In this document: positions 43,701 to 51,570 of the stretch, piece after piece
Layout of the letters: the number at the start of each line of letters is the position of its first letter
How positions within the stretch are numbered: the first letter of the stretch is position 1
NCBI GenBank assembly: GCA_009767595.1
Contig: VSDK01002257.1
Span: 49,364-113,363 of the forward strand
Source: Symbiodinium kawagutii
Lineage: Eukaryota; Sar; Dinophyceae; Suessiales; Symbiodiniaceae
Length of the DNA stretch: 64,000 bases
Direction of reading: 5' to 3'
Made by a program: the position numbers and the translations under genes
Notes under the pieces: generated by a model
What the model was told of the DNA's origin: nothing
Databases searched by the model: none
What the model saw: only the letters and a program-made list of their open reading frames with translations

Positions 43701-46175
43701 CAAGCAGTACATGTAAATAAACTTTTCCTTGGTAACAGTGAGGTGATTCCCATTGAAAGCTATGCCAAGGATTTGGGGGAGATTTCCCAGTATTCCAGAA
43801 GACAAATTGTGGAGCCTTTCATCCAAAAAATACAGGTCGCTGAAAAGCGTTGCAACCGACTTGCCAATATGCCCCTGAGCATTTCACAGAAAGCAAAAAT
43901 TTTACAGACAAGCATCCTACCCATGGTGCTCTACGGTTGGGATACCCACTATGTGGGTAAGGAACATTTTAAAAAAATTAGAGGTATGATGACAATGGTC
44001 ATGGTTGGCCATCGCAAAAGAGCTAATCCATTCCTCACCTGTAGTGCAATTGCATGCAAATTGCAAGATCCATTGGTGTACGTGATAGTTTCTTTGCTCA
44101 GAGTCATTCGAAGGATGGTTTCACTTCAACGTGACTTGGCTTTGCGAATTGTGCAGTGTGCAGCATGTTATCAAAAAAAGAATACCTTTGGACCTGCAAC
44201 AAGCCTGAACCGATACCTTGCATTGATTGACGTGACGATCCAAATGGATGGTAAAGTCATGAATGACAACTTGCAGATATGTGATGTGGTCACTGACTCT
44301 ATCAAGACGATCAAAATTGCTGTGGAGAAGCATTGGTATGGTTTCTTTCTTGCCAACCTTGTCTCCCGGAGAGGCATTCATGATGAAAAGATCTATAATA
44401 TGAATCTTACCAAGAAAATTTTTGCATCTTTGCCTCACCGAAAGCAAAAATTGATTGCGCTGAACATGGTAGGGGGCTTCCAATCCAATTGCACAAAAGC
44501 CACATGGACTGCATCCGTCGAAGAAACCTGTGAGCTGTGTGGTCAACCTGACCATTTGAAACATAGATTTTTGACATGTGAAGCGCTGAAAGACGTACGT
44601 GATAATCACGTTGATGCCGTGTCCATCCTGACAGATAGGGAGGATTGGATCTATCATCCGTTTGCTGAGCAATCCAAAGATTTTTCGTTTCTTTCCGTTT
44701 TGCTCCGTTCTTTCAAAGCTGGGCCTTTAAGTTTGGTGCAGGAGATTCATGACTGCAATGTACTTCACTTTTTCACGGATGGAGGTTGCAGTCATCCAAC
44801 AAGTCCTTCGTATAGGTTGGCTAGTTGGGCAGTGGTAGTTGACATTGCGCCTGACAGAGCGATAGCACTGCAAGCTGCAAGGGAGTGTATTTGTAATGAC
44901 ATGCATTTTCCATTTTTTCGATGTATGGGAGCGGGACTACTTCCTGGTAGTCAATCTATTGATAGAGCTGAACTTTTTGCGTGTTTGCAGGTGGTGTTGC
45001 ACTGTGCTACATGGCATGCTGGAATCACCATCAACATACACACGGATTCTGCGTATGTCATTAAGATCTTTGAAGGCATTCGAAAGGGGACGCTGGTGTC
45101 TGAACTTCACCACCTTGCCAATGCTGATTTGATCTTGCAAATAATACCGTTGCTCCAGAACAACCCAGTGACTTTACATAAAGTCAAAAGTCACCAGCAA
45201 CTCAAGGACATCACTGATCCATATCTCCGTTGGCAAGCACTTGGCAACACCGTGGTCGATCAGGCTGCCACATGTGCTTTGCGTAACATTCCAGGAGAAA
45301 TGCAGCAAACAATCAACATGGCTGTGAATTTTGACAAACAAGAAGCTGACATGCTGGAAAAGGTTTTGCGCTTCATGGCTGACAATAATCTGAATAGACA
45401 CTTGAAACTACAGGATGATGAGATCAAATTGCGTAGAGTGCAACGTAACTTTGTACTCCCTGGCAATCATCAAGGATACGCTGAATACACGGTTGTAAAT
45501 AGTACAACAGATATGCCAGATGAACTTGACCCACAGTGTGCTCAAGCATCTTTGCAAGGGACGCGACTCGCTTTTGCTCTGCATACATGGTGGAAGATGC
45601 TGAAGTGGCCACAACAAAATCCAGATGGTACGTTCAGTGTTGAGCAGGTTCATCAATCAATTGCACAATCAGGAATCTCCTGGGTGGAATTGGCAATTAA
45701 TTTTGCTATTACAACTGGTTGGTTTTTTCCAGTGCGTATTCGTGGCTCAGGAGCAGACTCGGTTTTTGCCTCATACAATGACATTGAAGTACGTGCGCTC
45801 CCTGCTTCAACAAGAACTGCAGCAAAGCAATCAATTGCTTGCCAAGACTTTTTTAAAACGATTTCCACGGTTACGGATTGTCGGTGGTATCCTGAATTTG
45901 TGGCACGTGGTTCTAGTTCACTGCAGAGGTTAGGTTACCGTGCTGAAACGACTGGAATTTTTCCAAGACCCCAATTGCCTTGTCAGACGGAAACAATTCA
46001 GTATATCTCTAGCTATCTTGAGAAGCTAGCAGGAGTTCGAAGCCTTAGCCATACGTTGGATGACCTTGCTCCGTGTGGTACAGTTGAGGTAAGTGCAGAC
46101 ATTGTTGAGCCATCTTCCAGAGACCGTTTTCTGTGTTACGAGAAAATTCGAAAACGACTAAGACGACGAGGATGA
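40713..46175 (+). CDS. LINE ORF2: endonuclease, reverse transcriptase, zinc finger, RNase H
   Basis: The frame is open from just after the ORF1 stop. The first ATG is at 40893. Numbering below starts at the GTG at 40794 (1793 codons). An NPGP motif lies at 54-57. The APE-type endonuclease (about 60-300) has FSETSAT, GDFN (D220), RND and DSHVP, and nicks target DNA for priming. The reverse transcriptase (about 690-1100) has MDLTKAF (motif A, D832), GMPEGDSLS (motif B) and FADN (motif C, D923-N924, where Asp-Asp is usual). A zinc finger CELCGQPDHLKH...C follows. RNase H (about 1325-1495) keeps its acids: TDGG (D1329), DRAELFA, HTDSAYV, KSHQ, NTVVDQA (D1489). About 300 C-terminal residues are unassigned. 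All stretches are open, so the copy could be active. Domain order fits RNase H-bearing LINE clades with an APE endonuclease. Confidence 0.9.
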   Translation, partial: LPIEGELYRTIESKPKWQDPIGNEPVLVYAFTQGLLTLHKFEACICVPKFCILTHSQFFSMRISMSLHAWLLGARVGEATNPGPPDGHAISLCVSNPTALYGKTQAVLDMGSDVYMFSETSATLATQKFVQKEFGLKKYRCFWSKHVPSLKSSIDTSLSYRGEAIGTSIFSRVPCRSFRGCIQELLWETCRINAAVLHFSCCEILLVTVYGFPDNHTTEVKRLNDMLLAAAYAIAVETNLPFIIAGDFNTVVVDLPIFQSIKASGAVEAFQLHQARTGILLEPTCRGSTRNDTCIFHPLVADMVQSMEVTQDYTFDSHVPLFVQIRVPLILPKTFKWFLPDSVIEFGVNAENVDEPYHRHARKLIGKINEITDDTSSLEAFQQWSRTCEKAFDDALSVQHALDPVRSPFQKLPRSAKGRGQFSVSQHSGQRRQLKEDRFQHFNPKFEVFSTVSLAKVRQVRRLKSFLAALRSFHNHRDNLTNDEIESRKSQLYGEWKKIRGAAGYGRSWERWILSFDEVQYVPQCIPSLDELATFVQIVEFDANACCAQEVRNRKSSFRCSIQTDFAEAFASLTYKCVKQADFLMLNEVPCIRRCEATLCRSSVGNTCLKMMQKIDIFPGHEASFGEARILIKSVKDNLAYFTCIEGEVPARGTLEQKAFAVNAADVQKAFADFWTPMWMRESTSETRSMEAWNSFEDELNNIDLPHIEMEVRLDDTDRWIQAIANLKDGKAAGIDGWRNEEFKCLPVEAVTHLMNIVVKSLPCGLHPDLMQAKTTLLAKNSQPSSMDHGRPITVLPTVYRLISKVIYMQVIDAWAAYLPINVSGGLPKRSVRDISLAQSAMIEDGLVNGIPMCGSTMDLTKAFNLIPRQPARCILLRLGLPTYVVDFWMSNLSKLTRSLLFQGHQGPSLPSTCGMPEGDSLSILGMIAISVVWYFSVCTDKLQAFTFADNWGWVSTSIEHQFSAWIKTLNLISSLRMKLSLSKCWLWATEANFRKQAVHVNKLFLGNSEVIPIESYAKDLGEISQYSRRQIVEPFIQKIQVAEKRCNRLANMPLSISQKAKILQTSILPMVLYGWDTHYVGKEHFKKIRGMMTMVMVGHRKRANPFLTCSAIACKLQDPLVYVIVSLLRVIRRMVSLQRDLALRIVQCAACYQKKNTFGPATSLNRYLALIDVTIQMDGKVMNDNLQICDVVTDSIKTIKIAVEKHWYGFFLANLVSRRGIHDEKIYNMNLTKKIFASLPHRKQKLIALNMVGGFQSNCTKATWTASVEETCELCGQPDHLKHRFLTCEALKDVRDNHVDAVSILTDREDWIYHPFAEQSKDFSFLSVLLRSFKAGPLSLVQEIHDCNVLHFFTDGGCSHPTSPSYRLASWAVVVDIAPDRAIALQAARECICNDMHFPFFRCMGAGLLPGSQSIDRAELFACLQVVLHCATWHAGITINIHTDSAYVIKIFEGIRKGTLVSELHHLANADLILQIIPLLQNNPVTLHKVKSHQQLKDITDPYLRWQALGNTVVDQAATCALRNIPGEMQQTINMAVNFDKQEADMLEKVLRFMADNNLNRHLKLQDDEIKLRRVQRNFVLPGNHQGYAEYTVVNSTTDMPDELDPQCAQASLQGTRLAFALHTWWKMLKWPQQNPDGTFSVEQVHQSIAQSGISWVELAINFAITTGWFFPVRIRGSGADSVFASYNDIEVRALPASTRTAAKQSIACQDFFKTISTVTDCRWYPEFVARGSSSLQRLGYRAETTGIFPRPQLPCQTETIQYISSYLEKLAGVRSLSHTLDDLAPCGTVEVSADIVEPSSRDRFLCYEKIRKRLRRRG
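40926..40964 (+). other. 2A-like ribosome-skipping motif (LLGARVGEATNPGP)
   Basis: The NPGP core (Asn codon at 40953, Pro codon at 40962) follows LLGARVGEAT. The general 2A consensus is D-x-E-x-N-P-G-P. Here the NPGP and the upstream Leu-Leu are kept, but the D-x-E is shifted to GEAT. The place, just before the endonuclease, is where trypanosomatid and some animal LINEs have 2A peptides. Skipping would release the enzyme part from anything made upstream. Confidence 0.45.
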
Positions 46176-46387
46176 CGGACATTCGTGTCAGCTGCTGGAT
46201 GTTCACTGCGTACTTCTTTTTCAGATACTCTTCGGGACGTTAATTCAATCAGTTTTTTACCTTTGCATCAAAATCTGAATTTGGAATCTGATGTCTTGTT
46301 TCACTTTATACTACTCCGTGTTCCCACCAATGTGTCTGGGACATGTGAGTATAGGTCGAGAACTCATGCTCGCCTTGCAGCCGCGGA

Positions 46388-46427
46388 ATCAACCATCATC
46401 AACCATCATCAACCATCAACAACCATA
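46388..46427. repeat. (CATCATCAAC)n at the 3' end of the LINE
   Basis: About three decamer copies follow GCCGCGGA at the end of the element. They match the block at 35205-35243. Confidence 0.75.
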
Positions 46428-46432
46428 ATTAA

Positions 46433-46600
46433 CTACACGAAACATTCTTGCAATTTCTTCAGCATGAATAGCTGTTGACCGTAGCAACTCAACTTGAAGG
46501 GGTCGTCAAGTCCTCGGGTTGCACCCTCCAAGGTGTCTGTCAAGTCCTGTACCAACACGGTGGCCTCGTGTTCCTCCTTGCGATCCCTGCCGCAGCTTGA
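46433..46600 (-). CDS. Terminal exon of an unidentified minus-strand gene, next to the LINE
   Basis: On the minus strand the frame reads RKEEHEATVLVQDLTDTLEG, then GLDDPFKLSCYGQQLFMLKK, and ends at TAG (46433-46435) six bases from the LINE-flanking repeat. The composition is clearly protein-like. A splice acceptor may lie near CTGCGGCAG (minus) at about 46600. No family is recognised. Confidence 0.35.
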   Translation of the reverse strand, partial: SSCGRDRKEEHEATVLVQDLTDTLEGATRGLDDPFKLSCYGQQLFMLKKLQECFV

Positions 46601-47109
46601 AAGGTGCAGCTGGGGATGGGAGATCGCCATGGTGATGGCCTGCTTGGGCTTCACATGTTGCAAGACATGGCAGACTGGGATGAACGGCAGGGTCAAGGGT
46701 TTGGCTGCCAACCCGGCAGCCATGCGTGGGTGAACATCCCCCCAAAAAGGTGGTCATCCATGGGATTTGAACTAGTCCACTGTTTTGATCCATAGCCATG
46801 TTTCAATCCATTGACAGGAGTACCAACCTGAACGAGCCAAGAAATCATTGCCTTGTCACTTTGGAAAGAGTTGCTTACATCTCTACACTGTTTATGATTG
46901 TTGGTTCCACAGTGCCCTCTCTCTCTATGAGGCATGCATTCTCTATGTAGTTTAGCAAATTCTCCTGGATGTGGGTCCTATAGTGCCACCCACCCCTCAG
47001 GGTCTCAGCATTGAAGAGGCCTAATTGAAATCATAAATCTAAATCAAACAGTTGTGAATCAAAATTCCAAAAATTGAAGGTTCATAATCCAAAAAATCCA
47101 CATCAAAAC

Positions 47110-47230
47110 AGTTGTGAATCTCCCGCCATGCCGGTGCTCTGGGAGCCGCGGCTTGTCTCTGGACCAGCTGAGCAGGTCGCGATGCCCATCGGTGGCCGCG
47201 GTGCAGGAGTGAGACACCGCAAGGGCAGAA
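47110..47230 (-). CDS. Exon-like segment on the minus strand
   Basis: The minus frame reads VSHSCTAATDGHRDLLSWSR, then DKPRLPEHRHGGRFTT. It is GC-rich within AT-rich flanks. It could be an upstream exon of the gene ending at 46433, but the phase was not checked. Confidence 0.22.
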
Positions 47231-48504
47231 GTCCTTTGCTGGTTGATGGTTAGTCAATGATTGGCTAATACTTCGTAAATGGATGTTGATGGTCAATGTT
47301 CATGATTTAGCCAATCATTAACTAGGATTAAGCAATGTTGAGCCATCATGAGCCAAGTATTGGCTATGTATGATTGAGCCATGATTGATGTCAATGTTCA
47401 TGGTTCATGATTGCTAGTAATAGCGGTAAGTCATGCTAGTGCCAGAACCCCTGAGCTACGATGCAAAAATTCGATTTCTGTTCACGGTAAGGATCAGCAA
47501 AATTAATTGCAAGATTCTGTTTATCGGCAGCCGCAAATATGGAGATCATTTTTTACAATTGAGACCTGTTAATGAAGTTTGGTCCGTGCTGCCAAGCAGC
47601 ACGGGCTGAGGCAAGTTGCTGAACCTGAAGGGTAGCAAAAGAAAAGCGCGACCAACCGCCGCACCAATGTTTGTTGCACATTCATGATTAACTGAAGTTC
47701 ATCAATTTTTAAATTATGGTTTCTCATTCCTTTTGCATTTTGCCATCTACAACACGACTTCACCAACTTCGGGGCGTCAAACAGTTGGGGTGAACCAACC
47801 CAGTGTCACCTTCTCCGGGCCAAGCATGGGGATGTCTCGCCTTCATGCGATCGCCCTAAGCCTCGGCTCAAGGAGGCAACTCATCACTGAGGATCTTCAG
47901 AAGCTCTTGATTGATCACATTTTTTTAAGGGAACTTTCATGCAACCTAAGGGAATCCAAATATAACAAGCAATGATCATAATCATCCACTGAAGGGTCCC
48001 TGAATTCTTAATTCTTGCAATGAATAGTCCGAATTATCCATAGAATGAGCAACCAGTAGGAGATAATCACTGTGGGGAACCCCCCAGGAAAGGTGATACT
48101 GCCATCAGACTCCCCATCAAAAGTTTTATCACCTCACCTGAGGTAGGTCAAAACCACGCACCATCGCAGAGAGCCCCAAAATTCCATGGTTCTTCATAGG
48201 GTCTTGGTCTTCGCTGATGGCCGCCAAGTAAAACTTCAGAATCATCATTTTTTGGTCTTGGCTGATGGCCACAACCCAACTAGTCAAACCAATCGAAAAA
48301 TCGTCGTCACAGTGCGGCATCATTTCTGACCACCGCTGGGTGCGGCATGAGCGGACATGAAAAGCTGGCTCATCCGACAGTTGGCTTCGGCCTTGTGCGC
48401 TTCTCAGGGTCAGCAATGGGACAGCCCAAGCTGTTGATGATTTCTATTGCAAGAAGAACTGCTGCTACTCAGCTACATCTGCTTGGAAGTCATGGTCCTT
48501 TCTG

Positions 48505-48690
48505 AGAAGCTTGAGGCTTGTCATTTGTTTTGGTCAGCACATGGCTTTTCTCAAGTTGCCAAGGTCAGATTACATCGAAGGCATTTCTGCTGAGACAGTG
48601 CAGACCAGTCTCGGGACGGACATCGGCCATCTCAATCTGAAAGGAGCCCGAGTCAATCCTCAGGCTTCGAAGGAAAGACCGCACAGGGTG
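48505..48690 (+). CDS. Exon-like segment, unidentified
   Basis: The frame with DYIEGISAETVQTSLGTDIG and HLNLKGARVNPQASKERPH ends at a GG-GTGAG donor at about 48688. The product is unknown. Confidence 0.28.
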
Positions 48691-48849
48691 AGACGAAGAT
48701 CCCAACATAGATCAATTTTTCGCCATCATTATTGCAATGATCATATTAACAATCAGGGATTAGCAATCTATGATTGGTCACAATAAGATCAATACCAATT
48801 ATTTTGATATCTCGAGATATTACTACCTGCAAGATGACTATCTATCGAT

Positions 48850-49010
48850 ATTTGTTGATGATCATTGTTTATGAACTATTGTTTATTACTGTTGATTGTT
48901 ACTATTGATTATTGATTACTACTAATAGTTACTACTATTGATTACTATCATTGATTGCTATTATTTATTGCTGCTATTGACCATTACTATTGATTTTGAT
49001 TGATTATCAT
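48850..49010. repeat. Degenerate ATTGATTACTA repeat
   Basis: Alternating ATTGATTA and TTACTACTA words over 160 bp, with no coding signal. Confidence 0.55.
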
Positions 49011-49269
49011 TGATCCTTGGGCCCCTTGGCATCAGCCACCCTGGGACCTCCCCGAAAAACCAGGCATTGGAGCTCTATGGCCTGGAGCTTCTGCACAGTG
49101 AACTCAGTGTGGATGCTGGAAGCCCAGTTAGCTCGCGCGAGTTACGCACCCAGCCGCTCTGTTCACCCTGAAGCGACGGGAGTTCAATCTGTTTGACCTT
49201 TGGGCTTTTCGTTGTTTCTTGGGATTTTTTCCAATCAAGGGAGTGTCCAAGTGATGACGTAATCGAACT

Positions 49270-49530
49270 CCGCGTGATTCGTAGTCGACTCGCGTGTTTT
49301 GTGGCTTCCCGACATCTCCTTCGCTGCTTCGCAGCGCCCTTCCCTCACGGCTGAACCTCGCGGCTGAACCTCGCACGACTCCCGAGGCGGAAGTTCCCTG
49401 GAGACATTTGGTGTCACAGCCGACCAAGCTTACGGTGAAGTCCCTGCAGCTGGAGCTGCGCTTGCGACCGCAGTTCCTTGGTGATGTCCCTCCATGGTGG
49501 TGGTCAGCATGGCTGTTGGGCAAGCTTGGT
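49270..49530 (+). CDS. Exon-like segment, unidentified
   Basis: A GC-rich patch. The plus frame around 49430-49500 reads LTVKSLQLELRLRPQFLGDV. The minus strand is also open at 49128-49610, so the strand is uncertain. A 15-bp duplication (GGCTGAACCTCGC) lies at 49350-49375. Confidence 0.2.
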
Positions 49531-49974
49531 CCATGATGGCAATGATGGTTCAACTTGGTTAATGAGGGTGAATCATCGCGAATGATGGTAGAGATAGTAA
49601 TGATAACCATGAGAACTATAAAACTAGCAATGATGATGACGTCGTCGTCGTGTCTATCCTAGCAATGTGATCAGAAGAAGGATCCGGCAGATAACAAATG
49701 ACATCACTCAGGGTCAATGGGGGGAACTTCAAATGAACAGTTCTCCAGAAGATCCCTTGCCGTCATATTGGATCCTCCCATTTTGCGTCGGAGGTCAGGG
49801 CAGGTCCGAGGGGGGTGGCGAGGGGTTGGACATCGAGGAAATGGACAGGAGGAGGGATGGCTTTGGGGGGGGTTGTTTTCTCTGATTGATGAGGCTGTTG
49901 ATTTTCTGTTGCCTGGCGAATACATATACTATGAGTCATTATATGAGCCACGCATTTGTTATTATGTATCGATA

Positions 49975-50050
49975 AATAGATAGGTAGATAGACAGATAGA
50001 TGGACAGATAGATAGATAGATGGATGGATGGATAGATCGGTAGATAGATA
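49975..50050. repeat. (GATA)n / (GATG)n microsatellite
   Basis: GATAGATAGACAGATAGATGG-type units over about 75 bp. Confidence 0.9.
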
Positions 50051-50089
50051 TTTACAATCAAATATAAACATACAAATCTCGGGGCTCGA

Positions 50090-50235
50090 AATCTAAGGAA
50101 GAAGGCTGGAGCCAGCGCCGCAGCTGAAGCCAAAGAAACCAAAGAAGCGCAGGCACCGCGCCCTCTCCAACTCGTCTGTTTGGGGACAGGCTATCGGGCT
50201 GTCCCACAGGGGTGCCGTGGCTGGGCGCACGGGGG
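50090..50235 (+). CDS. Exon-like segment, Ala/Lys-rich
   Basis: The plus frame reads RKKAGASAAAEAKETKEAQA, then PRPLQLVCLGTGYRA. It is GC-rich and flanked by AT-rich DNA. No family is recognised. Confidence 0.25.
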
Positions 50236-50639
50236 CGCATAATCCATGGACAGTCCAACAGAGTGGTGAGATGTCGGCCTGCATGGTATATGGTTTCAAC
50301 CTGCTGGCAAGTTGAGGGAAAAAGGTGGGATGACTGGCTGTGAGTCTGTATCAGTCAGGTGAAAAAATTGGAGAATGAGCTGTTGGCAGAAGCTCAAAAG
50401 GTGGAAGTTCGGCACTCAGAGAATCATTGAGTTCACATATTGTGATACTCTCATACAAACTCAGCTGTTCAAGATCTTCAGTTTACTTGATTGCTGTAGG
50501 TGTGCTTAGCAAGGCAGGGTACAGTACAATACCCACTTCCTTGATTCATCAACCAGCTACGGTTGCTACAAGGGGAAGTGCGACATTTGCCCTATGAAAC
50601 CTATGGTTGTTCTGTTTATTGGTCAGATCATGTCCCTGT

Positions 50640-50775
50640 TGTCAACTGGATCTCATGGTTCCCACTAGCAATGGATCCCCATGGCCTTCACTTCTCGAGG
50701 CCGAGGAAGGCAGTGGATTCTTCTCTCGCAGAGTGGCCCGTTTGTCGCATGCCATTCTTCGGCAACTGCGGGTAA
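50640..50775 (+). CDS. Exon-like segment, unidentified
   Basis: GC-rich stretch with three competing plus frames and a GT donor candidate (GCGG-GTAACAG) at 50770. The product and frame are uncertain. Confidence 0.2.
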
Positions 50776-51570
50776 CAGTCGGCCAGTTGAAGGCGCGAAG
50801 GTCATAGGATTGATTGTGGTATGCAATGGTGGTACCCGCTGGGCGCAATGGTACCCGGTGGAGCCATCCTAAGTTCGGTGCTGATTTTTTTTCTTGGGCC
50901 TTGTTTGCACTCGTTTGCTATGGACAAGCCTCTGCAAGGCCAAAGTACACCATGAACTGCCTGGCAAGGCAGGATCTGGGGTTTCGCTGATCAGAACTTG
51001 GCTCTCTGCGATCGTCAAAGTCTAGACAGCAAATCAAATTCCTGGGTGTTTTTTCAATCTTTTTGCATCCTGGTGTTGGAAAATCTCATGGGGTGTTTTC
51101 TATGCGTTTAATCATGGTTCATATATTGGTTAATGATGGTAAATATGATTATTAGTGATAAGTCATGGTTAATGATGGTGAATGATGATTAGATATCCTT
51201 GGCCAACCATGATTAAGCTTGATTATACTGGTTAATGATGGTTAATCATCCTCAGTGATGATCATAGTGAACATGCAACGGTTGGCGCAGGTTTATCCTC
51301 ACCTCATCCAACTCCCAACCCCAGCTGCCCTGTACCAAGCCATCCAAAAGTGACCCACTCATGATGGTCGGTTCACCGTGTTGCGCCATTTTAGCCACTA
51401 CTAATGTTGAATCCGTATCAATAAGCCATCATCAATTCAACCATACACAGCTTGTGATTTACCACCAAGTAGGGGGTTTTCCAGGGGTTATTGTAATGAT
51501 TTGGATCTCCCATGCACCAGTTCACAGAACCAACCAGTTTCTGGTAACAAATCCATTGATGGTTTCTGGA

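Larger units (their letters stand above)
35244..46387 (+). mobile_element. 11.1-kb non-LTR retrotransposon (LINE) carrying a DNA methyltransferase
   Basis: The unit is bounded by CATCATCAAC repeats. It has a very short 5' leader (57 bp), ORF1 (methyltransferase, ubiquitin-like modules, coiled coil), ORF2 (endonuclease, reverse transcriptase, zinc finger, RNase H) and a 212-bp 3' untranslated region. There is no LTR and no poly(A) tail. Both ORFs are open over 3,600 codons apart from one UGA, so the copy looks young. Capture of cytosine methyltransferases by retrotransposons is established for dinoflagellates (de Mendoza et al. 2018, Nature Communications). I place this copy in that general group by domain content; the subfamily is not determined. 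Element ends are inferred from the flanking repeat. Confidence 0.88.

Noticed and set aside
46760-46785. GGGATTTGAAC, another T-arm-like word
   Set aside because: No pairing stem and no other tRNA arms nearby.
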